In this document: positions 1 through 8,077 of the stretch, piece by piece | Layout: every line of letters starts with the position of its first letter | Position numbering within the stretch: the stretch's first letter is position 1 | Assembly (NCBI GenBank): GCA_937901745.1 | Contig: CALGSZ010000106.1 | Location: 310,001 to 374,000, forward strand | Origin: an uncultured Chloroflexota bacterium | GTDB lineage: Bacteria; Chloroflexota; Chloroflexia; Thermomicrobiales; UBA6265 | Reading direction: 5' to 3' | DNA length: 64,000 bases | The notes under the pieces: model-generated | What the model saw: only the letters and a program-made list of their open reading frames with translations | The model's database searches: none | What the model was told of the DNA's origin: nothing | Program-made: the position numbers and the translations under genes

Positions 1-92
1 GCCACAACTGTCGCCCGGACTTCGCGGCTGGCAACGGTGCACTCTCTTGACCAAGGTAGGCGGACCTGGCCAACGCCCCCTCCTCCCTGATT
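1..92. other. window edge, no gene seen
   Basis: I see no convincing reading frame or RNA in these bases. They lie beyond the terminator of the solute-binding protein gene and probably belong to the spacer before the next gene outside the window. Confidence 0.4.
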
Positions 93-128
93 GAGAAAGC
101 GCGGGAGGAGGTTGCCCTCCCCCCGCGC
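93..128 (-). terminator. rho-independent terminator of the solute-binding protein gene
   Basis: On the minus strand a 13-bp GC-rich stem (one G-U pair; arms at 128-116 and 111-99) closes a GCAA tetraloop and is followed by TTTCTC. It starts 9 nt after the stop of the solute-binding protein gene, the normal place for an intrinsic terminator. Confidence 0.8.
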
Positions 129-136
129 TAAGGGAC

Positions 137-1513
137 CTACAGGTACCCGAAATCCTTCATGATCTCGACGATCTGCTCTTGAGCCTTGTCCAGAGCCTCC
201 TCTGGCGTCAGCTCTCCAGTGAGCGCCTCGTTGAGGCGAACACCGAGTACCTCCTCCATCTGCACGTAGGCAGGGATGCGTGGGCGGTACTCTGGGTTCG
301 CGATGGCAAGTGAGTTCTTGAGGGTTTCGGCCCACGGATACCGGGCCTGGAAATCGGGATGGCTAAGCACCGACTCCCGGTTGACGGCATCAAAGGTGTG
401 CTCCGTCGTCATCCGGAGGAGGGTTTCGGTGCTGGTCGCCCATTTGATGAACTCCCAGGCCGCTTCCTGCTGCTGGCTGCGCGAGCTGATGCCCAGCGCC
501 CAACCGCCAAGCTGCGACCGTGCGGAAGCTGGATCCAAAGCGGGCGGCATGCCTGCCGCGACATTGCCGACGATCTTGGACTGGCTCGGATCGGCCGCCA
601 AGGAAGCATAAACGCTCCAGTGGTACATCATGGCGACCTGGCCATTCCAATACGCGCCGCCGGTGTCGAACCACTCGAAGTCCGTGACGTTGGGCGGAGC
701 AAACTGCCGCAGCCCGACATAGAAGCGCAGCGCTTCCTTCATCGCCTCGCTGTTGATCGTCGGCGTGAAGTCCCACGGCTCCTCTGGGTACGACTGGAAC
801 CAAGTCGCGCCGAAGTTGTCAGCGTAGGCGAAGAAGTGGTGGACAATGGACGCGCCGCGCTTTCCATTGAACGCGACACCGTAGTTCGGCTGGCCGTCCC
901 CGTCCCAGTCCTGGGTGAAGTACTCGGCCATGTCCCGGAACTGGTCCCACGTCTGTGGGACGATCAGGTCATAGCCGTACTTTTCCTTGAACTGCTGCTG
1001 GTGCGTGGGATCCTCCCACAGGTCCTTCCGGTACAGCAGCATCTTGGCGTAAACGCTGAGCGGAACCGAGTAGGTCTGGCCCTTCCAGCTGAATGCCGAC
1101 CACAGGCCCTCAGACAGGTCCTCCCGGTTGACCTGCTCGGCATCCCGGGTGATGAGGTCGTCGAGCGGCAGCGCGTAGTTGCCCTCCGCGAACTCACCAG
1201 TCCACATCGTGTCGATGCTGAGTACGTCGTAGGTTCCGGAGCCACCAACGACATCAAGGACGATCTTGTCCCGAAGGCCCGCGTACTGGACTCCCTCCAG
1301 CTCAACCGTCGCGCCCGTCTTCTCCTCGAAATCCGGGATGAGGCTCTTGAGCGGCTCAAAGAAGGGATCCTGGATCGAGACGACCCTCAGCGTGACACCT
1401 TGGAGATCCTGCGCCGCGGCTCGTCGAGTCCAGTTGACCCCGAGCGAGCCGGCGGCGGCAAGACCCAGTGCCCCCTTGAGCATCTGTCGACGTTGAACAC
1501 GTTGCTCCAACAT
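137..1513 (-). CDS. ABC transporter sugar-type extracellular solute-binding protein
   Basis: This is a 458-residue substrate-binding protein of the MalE/UgpB type (solute-binding family 1), which captures a sugar or sugar derivative outside the membrane for an ABC importer. The N-terminus has a twin-arginine-like signal (RRQMLKG near residue 8, then a hydrophobic Ala/Leu/Gly stretch and an AAAQ cleavage region near residue 35), so Tat export is likely. The length is normal for the family. An AAGGGGGTG ribosome site precedes the ATG. The next gene upstream on the same strand is a sugar-type dehydrogenase, which suggests a carbohydrate or inositol catabolic locus. The permease and ATPase genes are not in the window. 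The actual substrate cannot be told. Confidence 0.93.
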   Translation of the reverse strand: MLEQRVQRRQMLKGALGLAAAGSLGVNWTRRAAAQDLQGVTLRVVSIQDPFFEPLKSLIPDFEEKTGATVELEGVQYAGLRDKIVLDVVGGSGTYDVLSIDTMWTGEFAEGNYALPLDDLITRDAEQVNREDLSEGLWSAFSWKGQTYSVPLSVYAKMLLYRKDLWEDPTHQQQFKEKYGYDLIVPQTWDQFRDMAEYFTQDWDGDGQPNYGVAFNGKRGASIVHHFFAYADNFGATWFQSYPEEPWDFTPTINSEAMKEALRFYVGLRQFAPPNVTDFEWFDTGGAYWNGQVAMMYHWSVYASLAADPSQSKIVGNVAAGMPPALDPASARSQLGGWALGISSRSQQQEAAWEFIKWATSTETLLRMTTEHTFDAVNRESVLSHPDFQARYPWAETLKNSLAIANPEYRPRIPAYVQMEEVLGVRLNEALTGELTPEEALDKAQEQIVEIMKDFGYL

Positions 1514-1634
1514 CGCTACACCCCCTTGAGTGACCGGAAATCCAAGACACAGCGAGCCATTGCCAAGACGCAGTTAGGTCATTGGCTTCCCTCCTGAACA
1601 GGTCTGGTTGATTCGGGCTTAGTGCCCGGGCAGG

Positions 1635-2663
1635 CTAGCTCCCCAAGACCTCGGAGATCGAGACGGGCTTGCCAGATTCGACCGATCGCATCGTGGCTTC
1701 GATCATCACGGTGTTGATCAAGCCGTCTTCAAAGGTGCAGGTCGGCTGAACACCATCGAGGACGCAGTCAACGAAGTACCGCATCGGCTCGTAGAGGAAG
1801 TTGTCGAGTTTGCCGTACATGTTGCGAACACCGATCGGCATCCACGGATAGGAGTAGCGATCGGACGCGATGGCCAACCCGGCGTAATCCTGGTCGTAAT
1901 CGATCTTCCCTTCTGAGCCGTATAGCGTGAAGTGGCAGTCGATGACGTTCGGATTGGAGTCCGGCACAATCCAGGAGGTTTCGAAGGTGATGAAGCAGGA
2001 CGGAAACTTCACAATCGCCTGGATCGCATCCCAGGTGTCCACGCCCTTCGACTGGAGGACACCCTTGCTGCCAACCGCGTAGACCTCGACCGGATCCTCC
2101 TTGAGAATCCAGCGCATCAGGTCCATCGTGTGGGGGAATAGGAACCATTGCGGACCGGACTTACCCGCCCAAGAAAGCCAGTTCTGCGCCACCTGGATGG
2201 CGTCGCTCAATCGGACGTAGCCTAAGACAGGCTTACCCAACTTACCGGAATCCACAAGCTCCTTGATCGTCATATAGCTCGGGCTCCATCGAAGGTGGAA
2301 ATCCACCATCCCAATGACGCCCTTTTCCTTGGCGGCAGCCGCGAGTTTCTTCGCTTCCTCAACATTCGTCGTGAACGGCTTCTCGACAAGTACGTGCTTG
2401 CCAGCTTGGATCAGAGTCATCGCCGGCTCAAAGTGCGCATGGTCAGGCGTCGCCACGCTGACGGCTTCGACGTCGCTCTCCGCGACTTCCCGGACATCGG
2501 TTGTCCAGGCACAGCCGTAACGCTCAGCGAACTCCTTCGCACGTTCCGCATTCAGGTCACAGACGATGGCCAGCTCGGCACGGTGATAGTCCGCGTAGAC
2601 CAGCGGATGATTCTGGCCCCAGATGCCGAGCCCGACGACGCCCACCTTCAGCTTGCGAGACAT
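1635..2663 (-). CDS. Gfo/Idh/MocA family NAD(P)-dependent oxidoreductase
   Basis: A 342-residue dehydrogenase of the glucose-fructose oxidoreductase/inositol dehydrogenase/rhizopine catabolism family. The N-terminal Rossmann fold starts with VGVVGLGIWGQNH (GxGxxG), and the family signature EKPFTTN lies near residue 94. The C-terminal half is the usual alpha/beta substrate domain. Such enzymes oxidise or reduce sugars, inositols or related cyclic polyols in the cytoplasm. An AGGAGG ribosome site precedes the ATG. It lies 121 nt upstream of the solute-binding protein gene on the same strand and may share a transcript with it, consistent with a sugar uptake and catabolism unit. The exact substrate is not predictable. 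Confidence 0.93.
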   Translation of the reverse strand: MSRKLKVGVVGLGIWGQNHPLVYADYHRAELAIVCDLNAERAKEFAERYGCAWTTDVREVAESDVEAVSVATPDHAHFEPAMTLIQAGKHVLVEKPFTTNVEEAKKLAAAAKEKGVIGMVDFHLRWSPSYMTIKELVDSGKLGKPVLGYVRLSDAIQVAQNWLSWAGKSGPQWFLFPHTMDLMRWILKEDPVEVYAVGSKGVLQSKGVDTWDAIQAIVKFPSCFITFETSWIVPDSNPNVIDCHFTLYGSEGKIDYDQDYAGLAIASDRYSYPWMPIGVRNMYGKLDNFLYEPMRYFVDCVLDGVQPTCTFEDGLINTVMIEATMRSVESGKPVSISEVLGS

Positions 2664-2964
2664 CCGTTACGTCCTCCTAGCTTGCCATCAGTTCCTTGGA
2701 TCCAAGCTGTCGCCTGAATTTCGACAGCGGATCAGCCTGCCCTCTTCCAAACTGTACGGGGAAAGCGAAGGTGAGCCTAGGTCGATTGTTGCGACAGGTC
2801 CTCCCCTACCTCCCCCCATCACTCGGCGCCGAATGAATTTGTCATACATATGACAACCTAGGTGGCCGCACGTTATCACGGGCCCCAAACCGTGTCAAGC
2901 ACTTCGGGGAAGCCTTGCCGTGGACTGCTGTGTCACAATGGTCACCCAGAAAGGAGGTGCGGGA
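2664..2964. other. divergent intergenic region with an operator-like palindrome
   Basis: This 301-base spacer separates the divergent oxidoreductase and zinc-ribbon genes. I see no gene in it. It holds the perfect palindrome at 2839-2856 and a ribosome site just before 2965, and presumably promoters for both directions. Confidence 0.6.
2839..2856. promoter_or_regulatory. operator-like 18-bp palindrome
   Basis: TTGTCATA-CA-TATGACAA has two perfect 8-bp arms around a 2-bp centre. Its symmetry and size suit a dimeric helix-turn-helix regulator such as a GntR or LacI family protein, both common for sugar catabolism genes. It lies about 180 bp before the oxidoreductase start and 110 bp before the plus-strand gene. 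No regulator gene is adjacent in the window, so the binding protein is unknown. Confidence 0.6.
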
Positions 2965-3861
2965 ATGCCCCGCTGGCGCTTCTGGGATCGATCCAAACGA
3001 GAGCCAGCGACGACGCCGACGGAATTGCTGCCTGAGGCGGTAGTGGCACCCCGTGCACGGGGATTCCGCCCGCCGCCTCCGCGTACCCCGCAATCTCCGT
3101 CAGCCGCCGATCCCGAGCGTGCGGCGCAGCTCGAGCGCCTTGAGAAACGCCGCCAGGCCGTGCTCTTCGATGTCGAGCGGGCCGAGTCGGCATATCAGCC
3201 TGACAATCCGTGGCAGCAACGCATCCGGCTCCTCGATGAGGCGCTCGCAACCATCGAGGCCGATCTGGCCGCGCTCGACGCACAGCCGTCGCGTCCAGGA
3301 ATCCCGATGCCGCCGGTGCCAATCGACGAAATCTCAGTCAAGTCCGAGGCGCCGGCGCGTGTCACCTTCCGGATCGGCGGCGAGTCCTTCCATTATGAGG
3401 AGGAGATTGACTGGGCGGAGCGTGGGCATCAGCTTGCGCGCCCCGAGCTGACGCGCATGGCCGGCGATCCCGGCCGACTCGCTCCGCCAGAGATTCCGGC
3501 CGACCAACGGGAGGCGCTCACCGAACATTTGACGGCGAGCCTGTTCGTCTTCGCGACAGATCTCCTGTATCGAGCACACGCTGGCCAATCGCTCCCCACG
3601 GCATCACTCGCCGATCTTGCCCGACCATGCCCGCGCTGCGGCGGCTGGGAGGATTGGCATGGGCTCTGCCAGGAGTGCCAACGCCGGGATTGGCGACGGA
3701 AAGAGCTCGAAGAAGAGGCCGAGCGTCTCCGCGCCGACCGCGAGCGTGAAGCGGAAGAGCAAGCGCGCTGGGCTGAGCGGCTGCCGATCGCGCGGCGTCG
3801 CTTGAAGGATGTCGAGGATCAGATCGCGGCGCTGGAGCGAGAACAGCGAGGCAAGCGCTGA
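2965..3861 (+). CDS. uncharacterised zinc-ribbon/coiled-coil protein
   Basis: I do not recognise this 298-residue protein. The ATG at 2965 is chosen because an AAGGAGGTG site lies just upstream; the frame is open further 5' without such a site. Seen in order: a basic, Trp-rich N-terminus and Pro-rich linker (1-50), a charged helical region likely to form a coiled coil (51-105), a compact middle region (about 120-220), a four-cysteine knuckle CPRC...CQEC (Cys222, 225, 235, 238) typical of a zinc ribbon, and a very charged Glu/Arg coiled coil to the end. There is no signal peptide or membrane segment, so it should be cytoplasmic. It stands alone between a divergent dehydrogenase and a secreted protein gene, which gives no functional clue. 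Confidence 0.75.
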   Translation: MPRWRFWDRSKREPATTPTELLPEAVVAPRARGFRPPPPRTPQSPSAADPERAAQLERLEKRRQAVLFDVERAESAYQPDNPWQQRIRLLDEALATIEADLAALDAQPSRPGIPMPPVPIDEISVKSEAPARVTFRIGGESFHYEEEIDWAERGHQLARPELTRMAGDPGRLAPPEIPADQREALTEHLTASLFVFATDLLYRAHAGQSLPTASLADLARPCPRCGGWEDWHGLCQECQRRDWRRKELEEEAERLRADREREAEEQARWAERLPIARRRLKDVEDQIAALEREQRGKR

Positions 3862-4048
3862 CCCGATTTCCGCGGCACAATGCGGCATTCAAGCCGTCTC
3901 GCGGGCAGCGCCGCGCGCCCTATGACCCAAAAGTCTCGACCGGATACGTGACGCCCGTCTTTCTTAGGTAGACAGTCGTCTCTCTGAACGGGACCAAAGT
4001 CATCCCAACTCGGATGACTCCCGGAGCCTTGCCGCGTATCATCGAAGC

Positions 4049-4058
4049 GGGAACCGTT
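4049..4058 (+). promoter_or_regulatory. GGGAACnGTT element upstream of secreted acidic protein
   Basis: GGGAACCGTT starts 96 bp before the ATG at 4145. The same element, on the coding strand, lies upstream of two other exported-protein genes in the window (17608-17623 and 21779-21794). It resembles the -35 boxes (GGAAC) used by ECF sigma factors, but I cannot identify a consistent -10 partner. Confidence 0.4.
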
Positions 4059-4144
4059 TATGCTTGGGATCTCACGACGGTGCAATGGATCCAGGTGATG
4101 TTGTCATGCGTATATTTCGTCATGTAACCGCGAGGAGAACCCGC

Positions 4145-5419
4145 ATGAGGCGCTACGGATTCCCCGCGTTGATCTCGCTGCTGTGCCTGTTCCTTGCCGT
4201 GTCGCCCGCGGGCGCCGGTAAGGGCTGGTGCCGATCCGACCCCATCGTGCGGATCAACGGCCAGACCTTGCAGATCTGGGTCGCGATTCCGCTCGAGGAT
4301 CTTCCCGATGTGGTCGGGCCGATCTCGGTCAATCTCGTAGTGCCGCGCGGAACAATCAATGAGCTCGTCTACGTTGACGACGGATTCAACGGCTACGGCG
4401 AGGACTTCAATTGGATCCAAGGATCCAACACCGTCGCGGCAGATGGCTCGTTCAACGTCACCGCGCACATCAGTGTCCCGATGCGTGACGGCCGCTACGT
4501 GCCGATGCAGGTGGAGCTGATTCCTGGCAATGGCGTAGCGACCGCCGTCTATGGCCAGACGGTTGGCGTCTCGATCGACGTAACGATGCGCGGCTCCGGC
4601 ATTGCCCGGACGGTCGTGAAGGGCGCCGACGCAAAGGGCGCCTCGTCGACGGGGAGCGCTGGCCAGACCGTGGTCGGTCAGTCCGCGATCGGCGGATCGG
4701 CGAAGGGCGCGGATGCCGTTGGTACGTGGGTGTCGACGAAGCCGAGCCCGACTCCCACGCCCGTTACCGATGACACCACGCAAGCTGATTCTGGCACCCA
4801 GGCAATCATTGACGAGACTCCGGCCGACCCGGTCGAGGCCGTGACCCCGACGACCGAGCCCGAGGACACGGCGACGACTGACGAGTCCACCGACGAGGTC
4901 TCTGACACCCAGGATGAGGCCACGACTTCGGACGAAGCTGAACAGACCTCGACCGACGGGCAGACCGAGGCGGCACAGGACGGCGAGGGGTCGACTGACG
5001 AGTCTGGCGAGTCCGAGGGTACAACGGAGGAGTCTCAGGAGCAGCCGACCGACGATTCGACGACTGAAGACGCCAGCGATGCTTCCTCGGACGAGGGTGG
5101 CGTGACCGAGGAGGCGACGACGGACGCCGGTGAAGGCGCCGATCAGCCGCAAGAGACTGTGGGCGAGGGCGATGCGCCGGAGGCGACCGATCTGCCGGCG
5201 CCATCTGAGGGCACCGAGACCGGCGATCAGGCCACGAATGAGGGCGTTGCGGACAGCTCGAGCGAGCAACCCACTCCGTGCCCGGCGCCCGATTCGCCCG
5301 ATGTCGAAGACGAAGACGACGAGGAGTCTACGGTTCCGAGCTGCGAGGTCACGAGCCAGAGCCCTCACGACGAGTCCACGAACGAGGCAGACGTCGCGGA
5401 GGGCGTCACCGACGCCTAG
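4145..5419 (+). CDS. secreted protein with acidic Thr/Ser/Glu-rich C-terminal region
   Basis: I do not recognise this 424-residue protein. The ATG at 4145 follows GAGGAG and starts a good Sec signal peptide (basic RR, hydrophobic ISLLCLFLAV, cleavage after AGA near residue 24). Residues 25-160 look like a beta-rich folded domain. A Gly/Ala/Lys linker and a short TPTPTP stretch follow, then about 200 residues of low-complexity Thr/Ser/Asp/Glu sequence with a strongly negative charge. There is no membrane anchor or sorting motif, so the protein is probably released or held by charge. The tail could be a flexible, perhaps glycosylated or cation-binding spacer. A strong terminator follows directly. 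Confidence 0.8.
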   Translation: MRRYGFPALISLLCLFLAVSPAGAGKGWCRSDPIVRINGQTLQIWVAIPLEDLPDVVGPISVNLVVPRGTINELVYVDDGFNGYGEDFNWIQGSNTVAADGSFNVTAHISVPMRDGRYVPMQVELIPGNGVATAVYGQTVGVSIDVTMRGSGIARTVVKGADAKGASSTGSAGQTVVGQSAIGGSAKGADAVGTWVSTKPSPTPTPVTDDTTQADSGTQAIIDETPADPVEAVTPTTEPEDTATTDESTDEVSDTQDEATTSDEAEQTSTDGQTEAAQDGEGSTDESGESEGTTEESQEQPTDDSTTEDASDASSDEGGVTEEATTDAGEGADQPQETVGEGDAPEATDLPAPSEGTETGDQATNEGVADSSSEQPTPCPAPDSPDVEDEDDEESTVPSCEVTSQSPHDESTNEADVAEGVTDA

Positions 5420-5446
5420 CGTCGAGATTCAAGACAGCAACTTAGA

Positions 5447-5489
5447 GGGGAGCCGGTCTCGTCAATGAGCCGGCTCCCCTTCTTTCTTA
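5447..5489 (+). terminator. rho-independent terminator after secreted acidic protein
   Basis: A perfect 10-bp stem (GGGGAGCCGG at 5447-5456 with CCGGCTCCCC at 5470-5479) is followed by TTCTTTCTT. It ends the plus-strand gene and lies next to the stop of the convergent M55 peptidase gene. Confidence 0.85.
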
Positions 5490-5496
5490 CTCCGCG

Positions 5497-6351
5497 CTAC
5501 GGCGACATCCGAATCGCCGCAACCTTCGCGACGGCGCGAAAGATGCGAATGAAGTCGCGGCCGTCCGCCGGCTCGAAGGCCACAGCCCGTTCCCCAGCGC
5601 GGCTGACTCCCGGCACGAGCACGGCCTGATCGGCTCGCGCCTGGTGATCGAATTCGACCTCGACCGTCGCCCCTGCGGGCCACGTCCACGGCGGCGCGCC
5701 GGCTGCCTTTCGCACCGCCTCCTCGGCGCCTTGCCGGATCAGCTCTCGCGCCTTCTCCGGATGGAGATGCAGCGCGGCGAAGGTCGAAAGCCCCTCTTTC
5801 ACCGCGACGCCGACGACGTGCTCGCCGATCCAATCGCGAGTCTGCTCGACGGCAATCCTATCCCCACTAACGAAGACGACTGGCACGCCGTAATGACCGG
5901 CGACGGCGGCGTTGATGCCGAATTCACCGGTCGAGCGGCCGTTGATGCGGACATCGTTGATCCAACCAGACCACGTGTGGGCCAGCGGCGCGTTGGGCGT
6001 GCCGGCCTTCGCGTGGTAGCCGGTGAACAGGACCGCGCCGACTCCCTCCAGGTCGACGCCCTGCATCATGCCGAGCGGCTTGTCGTTGCCGCTGATCCAC
6101 CGGCATGCCGGATGAAGCTCTTCCGGGATCAGATTGCGCATCCCGTCGTGGCTGTCGTTGACGATGACCTCTTCCGCCCCGGCCTCGAGCGCCCCCTCGA
6201 TCGCCGCGTTGACCTCACGCGTCATGCGGAGCCGAGCCCGCTCGTACTCCGTTTGCGACGACGGCGTGGAGCCGTACTCCGGTGGATCCACCTGAACCCA
6301 AGAGACGACACCACATGTCCCCTCCATGTCCGCAGAGATGAGAACTTTCAC
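5497..6351 (-). CDS. M55 family D-aminopeptidase (DppA-like)
   Basis: A 284-residue zinc peptidase of family M55, like Bacillus DppA, which releases N-terminal D-amino acids from short peptides. The start is GTG at 6351, placed behind a GGAGG-type site; this puts the metal ligands where DppA has them: Asp8 and Glu10 in SADMEG, His68 in NDSHDG, His113 in GYHAK and Glu143 in TGEFG. An ATG further upstream would overlap the neighbouring gene and is less likely. It follows the phytoene-desaturase-like gene by 23 nt on the same strand and is probably cotranscribed with it. In the cell it may recycle cell-wall or dietary D-peptides. Confidence 0.92.
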   Translation of the reverse strand: MKVLISADMEGTCGVVSWVQVDPPEYGSTPSSQTEYERARLRMTREVNAAIEGALEAGAEEVIVNDSHDGMRNLIPEELHPACRWISGNDKPLGMMQGVDLEGVGAVLFTGYHAKAGTPNAPLAHTWSGWINDVRINGRSTGEFGINAAVAGHYGVPVVFVSGDRIAVEQTRDWIGEHVVGVAVKEGLSTFAALHLHPEKARELIRQGAEEAVRKAAGAPPWTWPAGATVEVEFDHQARADQAVLVPGVSRAGERAVAFEPADGRDFIRIFRAVAKVAAIRMSP

Positions 6352-6374
6352 CCTTCCTTGCCCTCCACCTCGCG

Positions 6375-7949
6375 CTATGCCCGCATATCGCGGAACCTGC
6401 CGATCACTTCCTGGGCGGCATTGTGTCCAGGCGCGCCCATCACGCAGCCGCCTGGCCAAGCCCCCGAGCCGCAGAGATACAACCCTCGAATCGGTCCCTC
6501 GTAGCTGGTGCTGCCCGGAACCGGCCGCAGATCGAACGCCTGCTCGGGGACCAGCTCGCCATGGAAGATGTGGCCGCCAGTCAGCCCGAAACGCTCCTCC
6601 AAATCGGGCGGCGCCAGCACCTGCATGCCGACGACCGCATCCGGGATATTCGGCGCGTACCTCCCAAACTCCTTGAGGACGTGCTTCGCGATCTCCTCCC
6701 GGCGCTCCTCCCAGGTGCCTTCGGCCAGGGTGTACGGGAAGTACTGGGTGAAGATCGAGATCGTGTGCATGCCTGGCGGGGCAACAGTGGGATCGACCGC
6801 GGACTGCATATGGATGTTCATGAACGGCTCCGCCGAGGGTCGCCCGTTCCGAGCGTCCTCGTAGGCGCGCTGCATGGAATCGAGGCTCGGCGCGATGAAC
6901 AGCCCGCCCGTACTCCCCTGGCGCTGCCGCTCCGGATCGTCGCCCAGGGCAGCGAACTTCGGCAACTCCCGCACCGCCAAGTTGATCTTCAACACCGGAC
7001 TCTCGATCTGGATTGTCTCGATCATTCGCCGGTAATCGGCTGGAAGCTCGGACGCAGGAACCAACTTCAAGTAGGTGCGCTTCGGGTCGGCGTTCGAGAG
7101 GACGACCTTGGCCGAGATCTCCTCTCCATTCGTCAAGACAACGCCTGTCGCCCGCCCATCCTCAATTCGGATCTGGGCGACCTCCGCGTTCGTGCGGATC
7201 GTCGCGCCGCGCTTGCGTGCAACGTTCGCCAACGCCCGCGAGAAGGAGCCCATTGCGCCGCGAAGGTACGTCCACCGGCCGCGATGCCCCGTCGCCATGC
7301 CCATCGAGTGGTAGAGCTTGACGTAGCCGGTCCCTGGGTCACGCGGCCCGCGGAACGTCCCGATGAGCCCCGTCGCCGCGACGACCGCCTGCACCTTTTC
7401 GTTTTCGAAGAAGTACTCCGCGATGTCCGCTGCTGAGCCGAGGTAGAACTTCTGGAAGAGCAGCTTCTCCTCCGGCGTGCGGAACTCCGCGGCGACCTCA
7501 CCCCAGGACGGCGGCCGGCGCAGGATGTACTTGTCCATCACCTGGCAGGCGCGCTCTAGCATCGCGTCATAGTGGTCCCAGGCGGCAGCGTCCTTCGGGG
7601 AGAGGCGCCGCAGGTCCTCGAGCCATCGCTCGTGGTCGTTCCAGTACGTCAGCGAGGAGCCATCGGGGAACGGGGCGAAGAATCGCGGATTGCGCTCGAT
7701 GTATTCCAGGCCTTCGGACCAAAGATCCAGCTCGTCGATGATCTTGCGCGGCGCGAGCGAGAGGACGTAGGAGCCGACAGAGAAGATGAATCCGTGGACG
7801 ATCTCCTCCGAGATCGCCGCGCCGCCGACCTCGTGGTACCGCTCCAACACGCAAACGCTCAGTCCGGCGCCCGCTAGGTAACACGCGGCGACGAGCCCGT
7901 TATGCCCGCCGCCGATGATGACCGCATCGAACGATTTCGCGCTGGACAT
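6375..7949 (-). CDS. phytoene desaturase-like FAD-dependent oxidoreductase
   Basis: A 524-residue flavoprotein of the amine oxidase/phytoene desaturase superfamily, closest in style to the PYROXD2-like branch. FAD binding is shown by the N-terminal VIIGGGHNGLVAA dinucleotide motif with ERYHEVGGAA after it, and by the C-terminal GLYLCGSGAWPGG...GHNAAQ motif. The substrate is uncertain: true carotenoid desaturases and isomerases look alike, but no crt gene is nearby. The start at 7949 follows GAGGGG; an in-frame ATG at 8000 or 7994 is possible but has no good ribosome site and would run into the divergent regulator promoter. It is divergent from the HxlR gene, a common arrangement for a regulator and its target. 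Confidence 0.88.
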   Translation of the reverse strand: MSSAKSFDAVIIGGGHNGLVAACYLAGAGLSVCVLERYHEVGGAAISEEIVHGFIFSVGSYVLSLAPRKIIDELDLWSEGLEYIERNPRFFAPFPDGSSLTYWNDHERWLEDLRRLSPKDAAAWDHYDAMLERACQVMDKYILRRPPSWGEVAAEFRTPEEKLLFQKFYLGSAADIAEYFFENEKVQAVVAATGLIGTFRGPRDPGTGYVKLYHSMGMATGHRGRWTYLRGAMGSFSRALANVARKRGATIRTNAEVAQIRIEDGRATGVVLTNGEEISAKVVLSNADPKRTYLKLVPASELPADYRRMIETIQIESPVLKINLAVRELPKFAALGDDPERQRQGSTGGLFIAPSLDSMQRAYEDARNGRPSAEPFMNIHMQSAVDPTVAPPGMHTISIFTQYFPYTLAEGTWEERREEIAKHVLKEFGRYAPNIPDAVVGMQVLAPPDLEERFGLTGGHIFHGELVPEQAFDLRPVPGSTSYEGPIRGLYLCGSGAWPGGCVMGAPGHNAAQEVIGRFRDMRA

Positions 7950-8038
7950 GGGTCCCCTCGGAGATTCAATCGCCGGTGTAGTAACGCCGGCCATTGTCAC
8001 TCGGCGGGATCATAGCACCGGGCCAGGCGAGCGGCGTC

Positions 8039-8067
8039 TTTACCCGAACCTCACATCGTGCTATCCT
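8039..8067 (+). promoter_or_regulatory. promoter of the hxlR-type regulator
   Basis: A -35-like TTTACC (8039-8044) and a -10-like TATCCT (8062-8067) are separated by 17 bp. Transcription should start near 8074-8075, only a few bases before the ATG at 8078, so the mRNA would be almost leaderless. Confidence 0.55.
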
Positions 8068-8075
8068 TTGGATAG
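8061..8075. promoter_or_regulatory. HxlR-type operator (dyad) at the regulator promoter
   Basis: CTATCC-TTT-GGATAG is a perfect 6-bp inverted repeat around 3 bp. Its bases 2-7 form the -10 box, so a bound protein would block transcription. The same pattern recurs at the trxB promoter (51350-51364). Autoregulation by the adjacent HxlR protein is the simplest reading. Confidence 0.65.
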
Positions 8076-8077
8076 TT

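Noticed and set aside
4058..5368. Long minus-strand open frame opposite the secreted acidic protein
   Set aside because: It is Arg/Gly/Leu-rich shadow sequence; the plus strand has a signal peptide, ribosome site and terminator.
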